Source of the DNA: an uncultured Acetobacteraceae bacterium
GTDB taxonomy: Bacteria; Pseudomonadota; Alphaproteobacteria; Acetobacterales; Acetobacteraceae
DNA: 35,518 bases
Direction: 5' to 3'
NCBI GenBank assembly: GCA_903877125.1
Contig: CAIRCM010000030.1
Coordinates: 1 to 35,518 of the forward strand
Made by a program: the position numbers and the translations under genes. Numbering within the stretch: the first letter of the stretch is position 1; each line of letters opens with the position of its first letter. The notes under the pieces were generated by a model. The model ran no database searches. It was not told the DNA's origin and saw only the letters and a list, made by a program, of their open reading frames with translations. Positions 15,627-25,258 of this stretch are shown here, in pieces.

Positions 15627-15710
15627 ATGCTCGACATCGTCTACATCCTGATTGGCGCCGCCTTCCTTGGTGCGTGCGTGCTGTACGCGCATGCCTGCGA
15701 CCGGCTTTGA
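15627..15710 (+). CDS. 27-aa membrane micro-protein at the head of the kdp operon
   Basis: This short frame encodes 27 residues: Met-Leu-Asp, then a hydrophobic helix (about 4-20), then a tail ending HACDRL. It has a strong Shine-Dalgarno (GGAGG, 15616-15620) at ideal spacing, and its stop overlaps the GAGGG ribosome site of kdpF, so translation of the two is probably coupled. Short ORFs with a similar helix and a C-D-R-L ending are, to my memory, found before kdpF in other bacteria, usually unannotated. Its function is unknown; an accessory transmembrane subunit of the Kdp pump is a guess. Confidence 0.7.
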   Translation: MLDIVYILIGAAFLGACVLYAHACDRL

Positions 15711-15720
15711 GGGTCGCGCC

Positions 15721-15810
15721 ATGACACTCGATCTCACGCTCGGCGCGATCGTGACCGCCGGGCTGCTGTTCTACCTCGTCTACGCCCTGATCCGGCCGGA
15801 ACGGTTCTGA
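15721..15810 (+). CDS. kdpF: Kdp potassium ATPase small subunit F
   Basis: The 29-residue protein is a single transmembrane helix ending in the characteristic [11 protein letters not shown] of KdpF. In the Kdp complex KdpF stabilises the KdpA-KdpB assembly and behaves like a lipid-like peptide. The ATG at 15721 follows GAGGG (15709-15713) with seven bases of spacing. It lies 10 nt after the preceding micro-ORF and 19 nt before kdpA, in the standard kdpFABC order. Confidence 0.88.
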   Translation: MTLDLTLGAIVTAGLLFYLVYALIRPERF

Positions 15811-15829
15811 TGCGCGAGGACATAATCCC

Positions 15830-17551
15830 ATGACCATCAATGGCTGGATGCAGATCGCATTTTTCTGCGTTTTGCTCGTGCTGCTGACCAAGCCGGTTGG
15901 CGGCTACATGACACGCGTCTTCGAGGGGGAGCGGACCTTGCTCACCCCGGTTTTGCGGCCGCTGGAGCGCGGCTTTTACCGCCTCGGCGGTGTGGATGAA
16001 ACGCGGGAACAACACTGGATCGCCTATGCCGTCGCGATGCTGACGTTCAGCTTCGCCGGTTTCGTTGTGCTGTACGCGCTGCAACGGCTGCAAACCGTTC
16101 TGCCGTTCAATCCGCAGCAGGTGCCTCCGGTATCGCCCGATCTGGCTTTCAACACCTCGGTCAGCTTCATCACCAATACCAACTGGCAGTCCTACGTGCC
16201 CGAAACGACGATGAGTTATCTGGTGGAGATGGCGGGGCTGACGGTGCACAATTTCCTCAGCGCCGCCACCGGCATCGCGCTGGCGATCGCGCTGATCCGG
16301 GGATTTTCGCGGCGTTCGTCGCATTCGATCGGCAATTTCTGGGTCGATATGACCCGGTGCACGCTGTATATCCTGTTGCCGGTGAGCATCGTCGTGGGGT
16401 TGGTTTTCGTCTGGCAGGGTGTGCCGCAAAATCTGGCGGCCTACACCGATGTCACGACGCTGGAAGGCGCCAGGCAGGTCATCGCGCAGGGGCCGGTCGC
16501 TTCGCAGGAAGCGATCAAAATGTTTGGCACCAACGGTGGCGGGTTTTTCAACGCGAACTCCGCCCATCCGTTCGAGAACCCGAACGCGCTGACGAATTTG
16601 ATCCAGATGCTGCTGATCTTCTCCCTCGGCGCCGGGCTGACGAACGTGTTCGGCCGTATGGTGGGGAATCAGCGGCAGGGCTGGGCGATCTTCGCGGCGA
16701 TGTTCGCGCTGTTTCTGATCGGCACCGTCGTGACCTACGCGGCCGAGGCGCAGCCCAACCCGGCGTTCGCGTCTCTGCACTTCGATCCCGCTGGGGGCAA
16801 TATGGAGGGGAAAGAGGTCCGCTTCGGCATCGCCAATTCCGCGCTGTTCACGACCGTGACGACCGATGCGTCCTGCGGCGCGGTCAACACCATGCACGAC
16901 AGCCTGATGCCGCTGGGCGGGATGGTGCCGATGGTCAACATCATGCTGGGCGAGATCGTCTTCGGCGGCGTCGGTTCGGGTCTTTACGGTATGTTGCTGT
17001 TCGTTATCGTCGCGATGTTCGTCGCCGGGCTGATGGTGGGACGGACACCCGAATACCTCGGCAAGAAACTCGAAGCGAAGGAGGTCAAAATGGCCATGTT
17101 GGGCATTTTGATCCTTCCGCTTTCCATTTTGGGATTTACCGCGCTGGCGGTGGTTCTGCCGGTCGGCACCGGCGCGCTGAACAATGCGGGACCGCATGGT
17201 TTCAGCGAGGCACTGTACGCCTACGTCTCGGCCACCGGCAACAACGGCAGTGCCTTCGCTGGCCTGTCCGCCAACGCACCGTTCTGGAACGATACGCTGG
17301 GCATGGCGATGTTCGTTGGCCGGTTCCTGACGATCGTGCCCATGCTGGCGATCGCCGGATCGCTGGCACGAAAGAAGATCGTTCCCGCCTCCGCCGGCAC
17401 GTTCCCCACCGATGGCGCGCTGTTCGTCGGTCTGGTCATCGGCGTGATCCTGATAACCGGGGGGCTGACGTTCCTGCCATCCCTCGCGCTTGGCCCCATC
17501 GTCGAACACCTCGCGATGCAGGCCGGCACGCTTTTTAACACGGGGTCGTAA
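15830..17551 (+). CDS. kdpA: Kdp potassium ATPase, K+-translocating subunit A
   Basis: The 573-residue membrane protein is the K+ channel-like subunit of the Kdp P-type ATPase, related to the SKT transporters. It shows the four pore-loop regions: [49 protein letters not shown] and [13 protein letters not shown]. About ten hydrophobic helices are evident and the length is usual. The ATG at 15830 has GAGGA at suitable spacing. It is followed after one base by kdpB. Expression is expected to respond to low K+ through the KdpDE pair encoded downstream. Confidence 0.96.
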   Translation: MTINGWMQIAFFCVLLVLLTKPVGGYMTRVFEGERTLLTPVLRPLERGFYRLGGVDETREQHWIAYAVAMLTFSFAGFVVLYALQRLQTVLPFNPQQVPPVSPDLAFNTSVSFITNTNWQSYVPETTMSYLVEMAGLTVHNFLSAATGIALAIALIRGFSRRSSHSIGNFWVDMTRCTLYILLPVSIVVGLVFVWQGVPQNLAAYTDVTTLEGARQVIAQGPVASQEAIKMFGTNGGGFFNANSAHPFENPNALTNLIQMLLIFSLGAGLTNVFGRMVGNQRQGWAIFAAMFALFLIGTVVTYAAEAQPNPAFASLHFDPAGGNMEGKEVRFGIANSALFTTVTTDASCGAVNTMHDSLMPLGGMVPMVNIMLGEIVFGGVGSGLYGMLLFVIVAMFVAGLMVGRTPEYLGKKLEAKEVKMAMLGILILPLSILGFTALAVVLPVGTGALNNAGPHGFSEALYAYVSATGNNGSAFAGLSANAPFWNDTLGMAMFVGRFLTIVPMLAIAGSLARKKIVPASAGTFPTDGALFVGLVIGVILITGGLTFLPSLALGPIVEHLAMQAGTLFNTGS

Positions 17552-17552
17552 C

Positions 17553-19652
17553 ATGGAAACGCGCAACAAAGATCGTGCCGCCAGCAGCATGCTGGACGCG
17601 GCGATCCTGGCTCCCGCCATCCGGCAGTCCTTCGCCAAGCTCGATCCGAGGCTGATGATCCGCAACCCCGTGATGTTCGTGGTGGAGGTGGTGGCGACCT
17701 TCACCACCATCATCCTGGCGCGCGACATCGTCACGCACGGCGCCTACATCGTGTTCACCAGCCAGATCGTCGGCTGGCTTTGGATCACGGTGCTGTTCGC
17801 CAACTTTGCCGAAGCCGTCGCCGAAGGCCGCGGCAAGGCGCAGGCCGCGACGCTGCGGCGGGCTCGAACTGAAACCCCTGCGAAACGTTTGATCCAGGGC
17901 GCGGACGGGCGCTTCGACGCCCGGGGCTTGTTCGAAATGGTCGCCGCGCCGGACCTCAAGCAGGGGGACATCGTACTGGTGGAGGTCAATGACCTCATTC
18001 CCAGCGACGGGGAGGTGATCGAGGGCATCGCGTCGGTCGATGAGTCCGCGATCACGGGGGAATCCGCCCCGGTCATCCGGGAATCCGGCGGCGACCGATC
18101 CGCCGTTACCGGTGGCACCCGGGTTTTGTCCGACTGGATCAAGGTGCGGATCACGGCCGCCCAGGGTTCGACATTCCTGGACCGGATGATTGCCCTGGTG
18201 GAAGGGGCGCAGCGGCAGAAGACCCCGAACGAAATCGCCCTGAACATTCTGCTCGCTGGGCTGACCATCATCTTTGTTTTCGCCGTCGCGACGATCCCCA
18301 GCTTCGCGACCTATGCCGGCGGTTCGGTGCCGGTGGTGATTCTGGTGGCGCTGTTCATCGCGCTGATCCCGACCACGATCGGCGCCCTCCTGTCGGCGAT
18401 CGGCATCGCGGGCATGGACCGGCTGGTGCGGTTCAACGTCCTCGCGATGTCCGGCCGAGCGGTGGAGGCCGCGGGGGATGTGGATACGCTGCTGCTGGAC
18501 AAGACGGGGACGATTACGCTGGGCAACCGGCAGGCGACCGATTTTTTTCCGGTTGCCGGGGTCAGCGCGACCGAGTTGGCGGATGCCGCCCAGATGGCTT
18601 CGCTGCCGGACGAAATGCCGGAGGGCCGGTCGATCGTTGTCCTGGCCAAGGAGAAATACGATATTCGCGGTCGGGAGATGGCCCCGATGGGTGCGCATTT
18701 CATTCCCTTCTCGGCGCAGACCCGGCTTTCGGGCATCGATATCGATGGGTCTTCGATCCGCAAGGGCGCGGTCGACGCCGTGCTCGCCTGGGTTCGCACG
18801 ACGTCGCGAACGGCGACAGGCGCCAATGCCGCGACGGCTGAGCGCGAACTCACCGCCCGATCCGACGACATCGCCAAAGCCGGCGGCACCCCGCTCGCGG
18901 TCGCTCGGGATGGACGGCTGCTGGGGGTGATTTATCTCAAGGACATCGTCAAAGGGGGGATTCGGGAGCGTTTTTCCGAGTTGCGACGGATGGGCATCCG
19001 CACGGTGATGATCACCGGCGACAACGCTTTGACGGCCGCCGCGATCGCAGCCGAGGCCGGGGTGGACGATTTCCTCGCGCAGGCCACGCCGGAGACGAAG
19101 TTGAAGCTGATCCGCGACGAGCAGGCCCAGGGCAAGCTGGTCGCGATGTGCGGCGACGGCACCAACGACGCGCCGGCTTTGGCTCAGGCCGATGTGGGGG
19201 TGGCGATGAACACCGGCACGATGGCGGCTCGGGAGGCGGGCAACATGGTCGACCTCGACAGCGATCCCACCAAGCTGATCGAGATCGTCGAGATCGGCAA
19301 ACAGCTTCTGATGACGCGGGGGGCGCTGACCACGTTTTCCATCGCCAACGACGTGGCGAAATACTTCGCCATGATCCCGGCGATGTTCATTGCCTTTTAC
19401 CCGCAGCTGCAGGCGTTGAACGTGATGCAGCTGTCCAATCCCCGCAGTGCGATCCTGTCGGCGATCATCTTCAACGCCCTGATCATCGTCGCGCTGATCC
19501 CGCTTGCGTTGAAGGGGATCGCCTATCGCCCGATCGGCGCGGCGGCGCTGCTGCGGCGCAACCTCATCATCTACGGTCTGGGCGGAATCGCCGCACCGTT
19601 CGCCGGTATCAAGCTGATCGACATGTTCGTGACCGCCGCCGGCCTAGCATAG
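17553..19652 (+). CDS. kdpB: Kdp potassium ATPase, catalytic subunit B
   Basis: The 699-residue P-type ATPase energises K+ uptake. It has the actuator motif ITGES, the phosphorylation motif DKTGT with D316, the hinge motif [21 protein letters not shown] and the family's membrane helices. The ATG at 17553 (METRNKD) lies one base after the kdpA stop; an upstream in-frame start inside kdpA (17490) is rejected. The length matches typical KdpB (about 680-700 residues). It is followed by kdpC after 11 nt. Confidence 0.96.
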   Translation: METRNKDRAASSMLDAAILAPAIRQSFAKLDPRLMIRNPVMFVVEVVATFTTIILARDIVTHGAYIVFTSQIVGWLWITVLFANFAEAVAEGRGKAQAATLRRARTETPAKRLIQGADGRFDARGLFEMVAAPDLKQGDIVLVEVNDLIPSDGEVIEGIASVDESAITGESAPVIRESGGDRSAVTGGTRVLSDWIKVRITAAQGSTFLDRMIALVEGAQRQKTPNEIALNILLAGLTIIFVFAVATIPSFATYAGGSVPVVILVALFIALIPTTIGALLSAIGIAGMDRLVRFNVLAMSGRAVEAAGDVDTLLLDKTGTITLGNRQATDFFPVAGVSATELADAAQMASLPDEMPEGRSIVVLAKEKYDIRGREMAPMGAHFIPFSAQTRLSGIDIDGSSIRKGAVDAVLAWVRTTSRTATGANAATAERELTARSDDIAKAGGTPLAVARDGRLLGVIYLKDIVKGGIRERFSELRRMGIRTVMITGDNALTAAAIAAEAGVDDFLAQATPETKLKLIRDEQAQGKLVAMCGDGTNDAPALAQADVGVAMNTGTMAAREAGNMVDLDSDPTKLIEIVEIGKQLLMTRGALTTFSIANDVAKYFAMIPAMFIAFYPQLQALNVMQLSNPRSAILSAIIFNALIIVALIPLALKGIAYRPIGAAALLRRNLIIYGLGGIAAPFAGIKLIDMFVTAAGLA

Positions 19653-19663
19653 GAAGCATTCCG

Positions 19664-20272
19664 ATGATTCAACAAATCCGCCCCGCCATCGTGACGATCG
19701 TGCTGATGACCGTCCTCACCGGGCTTGTTTATCCGCTCGGGATGACCGGGATCGCTCAGGTTCTGTTCCCGTCCCAGGCCAATGGCAGCCTGATCCGGCA
19801 GGGCACGACGGTGGTCGGGTCCGCGCTGATCGGGCAGAATTTCACGGCGGCGAAGTATTTTCATGGCCGTCCATCGGCGACCTCGGACACGGACCCGAAG
19901 GACCCGACCAAGACCGTCGACGCGCCGTATAACGCCGCGAATTCGGGCGGATCGAACCTCGGTCCCACATCCCAAGCGCTGGTCGACCGGGTCAAGGCGG
20001 ACGCCGCGGCGCTGGCCGCCGAGAACCCGGGGAGATCGATCCCGGTCGATCTGGTGACGACCTCGGCCAGCGGCATCGACCCGGACATCTCCCCCGCGGC
20101 CGCGTTGTTCCAGGTACCCCGGGTGGCGAAAGCGCGCGGATTGGCGGAAGATCGGGTACGACAGCTGGTGGAGGCGCACATTATCGGGCGCCTGGCCGGG
20201 CTGATCGGTGAGCCGCATGTCAATGTGCTGCAACTCAACCTGGACCTGGATGCGCTCAGAACGGGGTCCTAG
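19664..20272 (+). CDS. kdpC: Kdp potassium ATPase subunit C
   Basis: The 202-residue protein has one N-terminal membrane helix (about 8-30) and a periplasmic domain with the KdpC hallmarks [32 protein letters not shown] and [14 protein letters not shown]. It is the inhibitory or chaperone-like subunit that helps ATP use by KdpB. The ATG at 19664 follows an AGGAAG ribosome site. Its stop abuts the kdpD GTG directly (TAG-GTG). Confidence 0.95.
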   Translation: MIQQIRPAIVTIVLMTVLTGLVYPLGMTGIAQVLFPSQANGSLIRQGTTVVGSALIGQNFTAAKYFHGRPSATSDTDPKDPTKTVDAPYNAANSGGSNLGPTSQALVDRVKADAAALAAENPGRSIPVDLVTTSASGIDPDISPAAALFQVPRVAKARGLAEDRVRQLVEAHIIGRLAGLIGEPHVNVLQLNLDLDALRTGS

Positions 20273-22945
20273 GTGACCGACCGCCGCCCCTCCCCCGACG
20301 CCCTGCTGCGCGAGGCCGAACGGGCGCATCGCGGCCGGCTCCGGATTTTCATCGGTGCCGCGCCAGGTGTCGGCAAGACCTACGAAATGTTGTCCGCCGC
20401 CCGCGCCCAACAGGCCGAAGGCGTCGATCTGGTCATCGGAGTCGTCGAAACCCATGGCCGAGCGGAAACCGAGGCGCTGACGGTGGGGCTGGAGAGGGTG
20501 CCGCGGCGGGTCGTTGCGTACAAGTCGTACCAGTTGGAGGAGATGGACCTCGACGCGATCCTCGCCCGCCGGCCGAAGCTGGTGCTGGTCGACGAGCTTG
20601 CCCATACGAACGTGCCGGGCAGTCGCCATCCCAAACGGTATCTGGATGTCGAGGAACTGCTCGCCGCCGGTATCGACGTCTATACAACGCTGAACATTCA
20701 GCATGTTGAAAGCCTCAACGACGTGGTCGCGCGCATCACCCGCATTCGGGTGCGGGAGACCGTGCCGGACTCGGTGATCGAAGGGGCCGACGATATCGAG
20801 CTGGTGGACCTGACGCCCGGCGATCTGATCCAGCGCCTGCGGGAGGGGAAGGTCTACGTTCCCAAGCAGGCCGAACGCGCGATCCAGCACTATTTTCAGC
20901 CGGGCAATCTGACGGCACTGCGCGAACTGGCGCTGCGGCGGACGGCGCAGCGGGTCGACAATCAGATGGTCGATTACATGCGCCGCCATGCCATTCAGGG
21001 TCCCTGGCCGGCGAGCGCACGCATTCTCGTGGCGATCGAGGGCGGTCCCAAGGCCACTGCGATCATCCGCCACGCGAAGCGGCTGGCGGATCAGTTGCGC
21101 GCGCCCTGGACCGCGATCAGCGTCGAAACCACCCACGACCAGAAGCAGAAGGACAGCGCCGTCGTCGCGCTGCGACTGGCGCAACGGCTGGGCGGGGAAC
21201 AGGTTCTCGTCCCCGGGGCCGACGCAGCGGAAGCGGTCATCGCGTATGCCCGAGCCAATAACGTGACCACGATCGTCGTCGGCAAGACCGGCAAACCGGC
21301 CTGGCGCCGGCTGTTCGCCAGTTCGCCGACCGAACGAGTCATCGAGCGTGCCGGGGGTATCGACATCCACGTGGTGGATGCGGAACCGGAGGGCGCCGAC
21401 ACGGTTCGGGTTCCCGCACCGATCCATCCGGCGCCGGACCTTGGCCCCTATTTGACCAGCCTGCTGATGGTGGTCGCCGCGATTCCCGTCGCGATGGGCT
21501 TGCGGGCGCTGTTCAACGTCACCAACGTCCCATTGGTTTTCCTGACCGCCATCCTGTTGAGCGCTGCCCGCTTCGGCCTCGGCCCGTCGCTGGCCGCCTG
21601 TTTGGCCTCGGCACTCGCCTACAATTTTTTCTTTCTGCCGCCGATCTACACGTTCACGATCGCGGACCCGGAAAATGTTGTGGCGCTGTTCTTCTTCGGC
21701 GTCGTGGCGGTGATCGCCTCCAACCTCGCCTCGCGCGTGCGCAGCCAGGCGGTCGCTGCCCGATCGCGCGCGCGGACGACCGAGGATCTGTATCAGTTCA
21801 GCCGTAAGCTGGCGGGCGCGGTGACGCTGGACGACCTGCTTTGGGCCACCGCGCACCAGATCGCGCTGATGTTGCGGCTGCGGGTCGTCCTGCTGCTGCC
21901 GGACGGCGAGACGCTGACCGTGCGCGCGGGCTTCCCGCCCGAAGATCAGTTGGAAGACGCCGATCTCGCGGCCGCCAAATGGTGCTGGCAGAAGAACCAC
22001 GCGGCGGGCCGAGGCTCCGACACGCTGCCGGGTGCCAAGTGGCTGTTCCTGCCGATGCGCACCGGCCGTGGCCCGGTGGGTGTCGCCGGCGTGATCCGCG
22101 ACGACCCCGGCCCCCTGCTGACCCCGGACCAGCAACGCCTGCTCGACGCGCTGACCGATCAGGCGGCACTGGCAATCGAGCGCGAACACCTCGCCCGCGA
22201 TCTGCATCAGGCGCGTCTGCTGGCCGAAACCGACCGGCTCCGCAACGCACTCCTGACATCGATATCGCATGATTTGCGCACCCCGCTGGCCTCGATCGTC
22301 GGTTCCGCCAGCAGCCTGCGGTCGCGGGATGTGGTTCTGGACGAGGAGACCCGGGACGCGCTGGTCGCCACGATTCTGGACGAAGCCGAACGGCTGAACC
22401 GGTTCATCAGCAACCTGTTGGACATGACCCGGCTGGAATCCGGGGCGCTTCACCCGCGCGCCAGTCCGGTCGAGCTTTCCGATGTCGTTGGCGCAGCCTT
22501 GCAGCGGGCCGCGAAAATCCTGAGCGAGCACAAGATGACCGTCGATCTGGCCCCCGACCTGCCGATGCCGCGGCTGGATGCGGTGCTGTTCGAGCAGGTG
22601 CTGTTCAACCTGCTCGACAACGCGGCCAAATACGCGCCGGCCCACACCGCCATCCAACTGCGGGCATGGCGGGACGACGACGTCGTACGCCTCCAGGTGC
22701 TGGATGAGGGCGAGGGCATCCCGGCCGAAGCGCTGGCGCATGTCTTCGACAAATTCTATCGGGCGCGCGGCGCCGATCGTCGGCGCGCCGGCACAGGCCT
22801 GGGGCTTGCCATCTGCCGCGGGTTCATCGAAGCGATGGGCGGTACGATCGTGGCGGCCAACCGCACCGACAGGCCGGGGGCCGCCATGACCATCACCCTT
22901 CCCGTACCGGACGACACGCCGTTGCCCGAGGATGCTGAAACATGA
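20273..22945 (+). CDS. kdpD: Osmosensitive K+ sensor histidine kinase KdpD
   Basis: The 890-residue kinase has the full KdpD layout. The N-terminal KdpD domain carries the Walker A GAAPGVGKT (28-36) and LVDELAHTNVPG. Then come a universal-stress-type domain (about 245-365), four closely spaced membrane helices (about 390-490), a GAF-like region, the phospho-acceptor box SISHDLRTPLAS (H666), and an ATPase domain with LLDNAAKYAP and GTGLGLAI. It senses K+ limitation and phosphorylates KdpE. It starts with GTG at 20273, immediately after kdpC, with only a weak ribosome site, suggesting coupled translation. The stop overlaps the kdpE start as ATGA. Confidence 0.96.
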   Translation: MTDRRPSPDALLREAERAHRGRLRIFIGAAPGVGKTYEMLSAARAQQAEGVDLVIGVVETHGRAETEALTVGLERVPRRVVAYKSYQLEEMDLDAILARRPKLVLVDELAHTNVPGSRHPKRYLDVEELLAAGIDVYTTLNIQHVESLNDVVARITRIRVRETVPDSVIEGADDIELVDLTPGDLIQRLREGKVYVPKQAERAIQHYFQPGNLTALRELALRRTAQRVDNQMVDYMRRHAIQGPWPASARILVAIEGGPKATAIIRHAKRLADQLRAPWTAISVETTHDQKQKDSAVVALRLAQRLGGEQVLVPGADAAEAVIAYARANNVTTIVVGKTGKPAWRRLFASSPTERVIERAGGIDIHVVDAEPEGADTVRVPAPIHPAPDLGPYLTSLLMVVAAIPVAMGLRALFNVTNVPLVFLTAILLSAARFGLGPSLAACLASALAYNFFFLPPIYTFTIADPENVVALFFFGVVAVIASNLASRVRSQAVAARSRARTTEDLYQFSRKLAGAVTLDDLLWATAHQIALMLRLRVVLLLPDGETLTVRAGFPPEDQLEDADLAAAKWCWQKNHAAGRGSDTLPGAKWLFLPMRTGRGPVGVAGVIRDDPGPLLTPDQQRLLDALTDQAALAIEREHLARDLHQARLLAETDRLRNALLTSISHDLRTPLASIVGSASSLRSRDVVLDEETRDALVATILDEAERLNRFISNLLDMTRLESGALHPRASPVELSDVVGAALQRAAKILSEHKMTVDLAPDLPMPRLDAVLFEQVLFNLLDNAAKYAPAHTAIQLRAWRDDDVVRLQVLDEGEGIPAEALAHVFDKFYRARGADRRRAGTGLGLAICRGFIEAMGGTIVAANRTDRPGAAMTITLPVPDDTPLPEDAET

Positions 22946-23640
22946 GTGCGGGCCCGCTCCGCGTGTTGATCGTCGACGACGAACCCGCGATCCGCCGCTT
23001 CCTGCGTGTCGGGCTGTCGGCCCAGGGCTACGTCGTGTCGGAGGCGGAGGAAGGCGGCAAAGCGATCGACACCGCGCGGCGGAACGGGGCGGACATGATC
23101 CTGCTCGATCTCGGTCTGCCGGATATCGATGGGATCGAGGTCCTCAAACGCATCCGCGAGATGCCCAACGCCGTGCCGATCATCGTACTGACGAGCCGGG
23201 ACGACGAAGCGGTGAAGGTGGAGGCGCTGGACCTTGGCGCGGACGATTACGTCACGAAACCCTTTGGGATCGACGAATTGCTGGCGCGTATCCGGGCGGC
23301 GCAGCGCCACCGCCTGCAACAGCAGGGGGAGCCGCCGGTCTTCCGTTGCGGCGACCTGACCGTCGATCTGGTACGACGGGTGGTCACGGTGCGGGGCGTT
23401 GAGGAGAAGTTTTCCGCCCGCGAGTACGACGTCCTGCGACTGCTGGTCGCGCATGCCGGCAAGGTGCTGACGCATCGCTTCATCCTGCACCACGTATGGG
23501 GCGGGGAGTCGGATGTGCAGTACCTCCGCATTTACATCCGAGCGCTGCGGCAGAAGATCGAACCGGATCCTGCCCAGCCTCGCTATATCCTGACCGAAAC
23601 CGGCGTCGGCTACCGGCTGCGCGCCGCCGACCGCGATTGA
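22942..23640 (+). CDS. kdpE: KdpE response regulator (OmpR/PhoB family)
   Basis: The 232-residue regulator has a receiver domain with the acidic pair D12/D13, phospho-acceptor D56 (ILLDLGLPD), T84 and K106. It is followed by a winged-helix DNA-binding domain (about 135-230) with the LTETGVGYRL ending. When phosphorylated by KdpD it should activate the kdp promoter upstream of 15627. The ATGA overlap with kdpD fixes the start at 22942. The next gene follows after 9 nt. Confidence 0.95.
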   Translation: MSAGPLRVLIVDDEPAIRRFLRVGLSAQGYVVSEAEEGGKAIDTARRNGADMILLDLGLPDIDGIEVLKRIREMPNAVPIIVLTSRDDEAVKVEALDLGADDYVTKPFGIDELLARIRAAQRHRLQQQGEPPVFRCGDLTVDLVRRVVTVRGVEEKFSAREYDVLRLLVAHAGKVLTHRFILHHVWGGESDVQYLRIYIRALRQKIEPDPAQPRYILTETGVGYRLRAADRD

Positions 23641-23649
23641 ACGGATACC

Positions 23650-24099
23650 ATGGACATCGCCGACCTGATCGCGCCCGACCGCATCGCCCTCGACCTGAAA
23701 GTCAGGGACAAGCAGCAGTTGCTGCGCGACCTCGCCGAACGTGCGGAGGCTGCCGGGGTTGGGCTTCCCTCGGCCCGTATCCTGGCCGCGCTGACCGCTC
23801 GGGAAGCGTTGGGTTCAACGGGTCTGGGCAAGGGATTCGCTCTGCCGCATGCGCGGATGGACGGACTGAGCGGTTGCTTTGGCCTGTTCGCACGGCTTGC
23901 CCGGCCCATCGATTATGCTGCGATCGACGGGCAGCGGGTCGACGTGGCGGTGCTGCTGCTGACCCCGACGAACGATGACGCCGGCCATATGGCCGCCCTG
24001 TCGCTGGTCGCGCGCAAAGTCCGCGAGGGAGACATGCTTGGGCGCTTGCGCCGGGCGGAGGGGGGACGATCCGTGCTTGGGATGCTCAGCGAGGGGTGA
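23650..24099 (+). CDS. PtsN-like PTS EIIA domain protein in the kdp operon
   Basis: The 149-residue protein is a stand-alone EIIA domain of the fructose/nitrogen type. It has REALGSTGLGKGFALPHAR (51-69) with the phospho-acceptor His at 67, and LLLTP plus the HMAALSLVARKV segment typical of EIIA-Ntr. In enterobacteria unphosphorylated EIIA-Ntr binds KdpD and TrkA to tune potassium uptake. Its location 9 nt behind kdpE suggests a dedicated version of that link. No transport domains are attached. It may be a paralogue of a housekeeping ptsN elsewhere, which this window cannot show. Its 3' end overlaps the convergent glycosyltransferase gene by 14 nt. Confidence 0.85.
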   Translation: MDIADLIAPDRIALDLKVRDKQQLLRDLAERAEAAGVGLPSARILAALTAREALGSTGLGKGFALPHARMDGLSGCFGLFARLARPIDYAAIDGQRVDVAVLLLTPTNDDAGHMAALSLVARKVREGDMLGRLRRAEGGRSVLGMLSEG

Positions 24100-25243
24100 G
24101 GTCACCGGAATCCAACAGCAACGCCTCCAATCGCGCGGATTGAAGGCTGGCATTGAGATGGCTCGTGGCGGCGTGGAAGCCGGCGAGGCCAAAGCGGTTG
24201 CGTTCGGTTGGGCTGGCGATCCGGTGCATCGCGCCGGCCAGGGCTGGCGCGTCGCCCGGGGGGACGAGCAAGCCGGTTTCGCCGTGGCGAATGGCCTCGG
24301 CGATGCCGCCGTCGTTCGATCCGATCACGGGGCATCCGCACGCCATTGCCTCGGGGATCACGCTGGGCAGTCCTTCCGCATCGCCGTTCTCCGCCACCAC
24401 GCTTGGCACCAGCAGCGACCAAGCGCCGGCCATGCGGGCTTTCACCGCGTCGGGTGACAACCAGCCGGCCAGTTCGATGCCGGTCACGTCGCGCGCCAGG
24501 GCTTCCACGACCGGTCGCAACGGGCCATCGCCGACGAAGACGATCGGTGTCGGATCGCCCTCGGCCCGCAGACGGCGCACGGCGTCGGCGAGGATGGCGA
24601 TGCCTTTTTTTTCCACGAAGCGGCCGACGAACAAGTGACAGGTCGGTGCGGGCAGCGGGGTCGGCGGGGCGTCCGGGATTTCCACCCCGATGGGAAGGAC
24701 GACGAGTTTGGGCTCCGGCACGCCGCGCCGCGCGGCGACCTCGGCGACCGCTTGGGATACGCAGACGAAATGCCGGGTCGCGGCGATTGTTGCCGCCCAG
24801 CGGCGGGACAGCACGGTGGCAGACCAGTTCTTGTCCTTGCCGACATCCCCACCGTGCAGGGTCACGACTAAGGCCGCGTTCAGCATCCGAACCAGCGGGA
24901 GTGCGAGTGCTCCGCCACGGGCAAACTGGGCGTGCACCACCGGCGCCAGCCCCGGAATCGGGATCGGCGGTGCGATGCCGCATTGGCGGAACAGCAGGCG
25001 GCGGACGGCACCCGCCGGGCCGCTGCCACCGATACGCAGCAGCCTTTCGCCCACCTCGCCGGCCCGCGGCAACAGGACCCGGCCGGTCCAAACGGGGGCC
25101 AATCGGGTGAAGCCGACATACTGGCGGCGCAGGAAGGACAGCTCCGACGGGGCGCCGATCCGGTCGCGATACACCAGGAACGGGGTACGAGGTGACGGAT
25201 CGCCGCCGTTCGCGCTAAACCCCTGGCCGACGGTCAACACCAC
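24086..25243 (-). CDS. Glycosyltransferase family 4 (GT-B fold)
   Basis: The 385-residue protein has a GT4 C-terminal half: HLFVGRFVEKKG, FVGDGPLRP and the EX7E pair in DAEGLPSVIPEAMACG, plus LHGGD and VCVSQAV in the N-terminal half. It would add a sugar to a surface glycan such as lipopolysaccharide. The start is a GTG at 25243 behind GGTGAGG; a second GTG (25240) and a TTG (25237) follow immediately and cannot be excluded. It is divergent from the heptosyltransferase-like gene with only 15 nt between the start codons. Confidence 0.86.
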   Translation of the reverse strand: MVLTVGQGFSANGGDPSPRTPFLVYRDRIGAPSELSFLRRQYVGFTRLAPVWTGRVLLPRAGEVGERLLRIGGSGPAGAVRRLLFRQCGIAPPIPIPGLAPVVHAQFARGGALALPLVRMLNAALVVTLHGGDVGKDKNWSATVLSRRWAATIAATRHFVCVSQAVAEVAARRGVPEPKLVVLPIGVEIPDAPPTPLPAPTCHLFVGRFVEKKGIAILADAVRRLRAEGDPTPIVFVGDGPLRPVVEALARDVTGIELAGWLSPDAVKARMAGAWSLLVPSVVAENGDAEGLPSVIPEAMACGCPVIGSNDGGIAEAIRHGETGLLVPPGDAPALAGAMHRIASPTERNRFGLAGFHAATSHLNASLQSARLEALLLDSGDLTPR

Positions 25244-25258
25244 GGGAACCTCACCGAC

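Noticed and set aside
15734-17734. A 666-codon open frame on the minus strand
   Set aside because: Antisense to kdpF, kdpA and the start of kdpB; composition dominated by Arg, Gln, His and Asp; no motif.
19571-22741. A 1056-codon open frame on the minus strand
   Set aside because: It is antisense to kdpB, kdpC and kdpD, has no domain and a low-complexity Arg/Gln/Gly/His composition typical of a shadow frame in GC-rich DNA.
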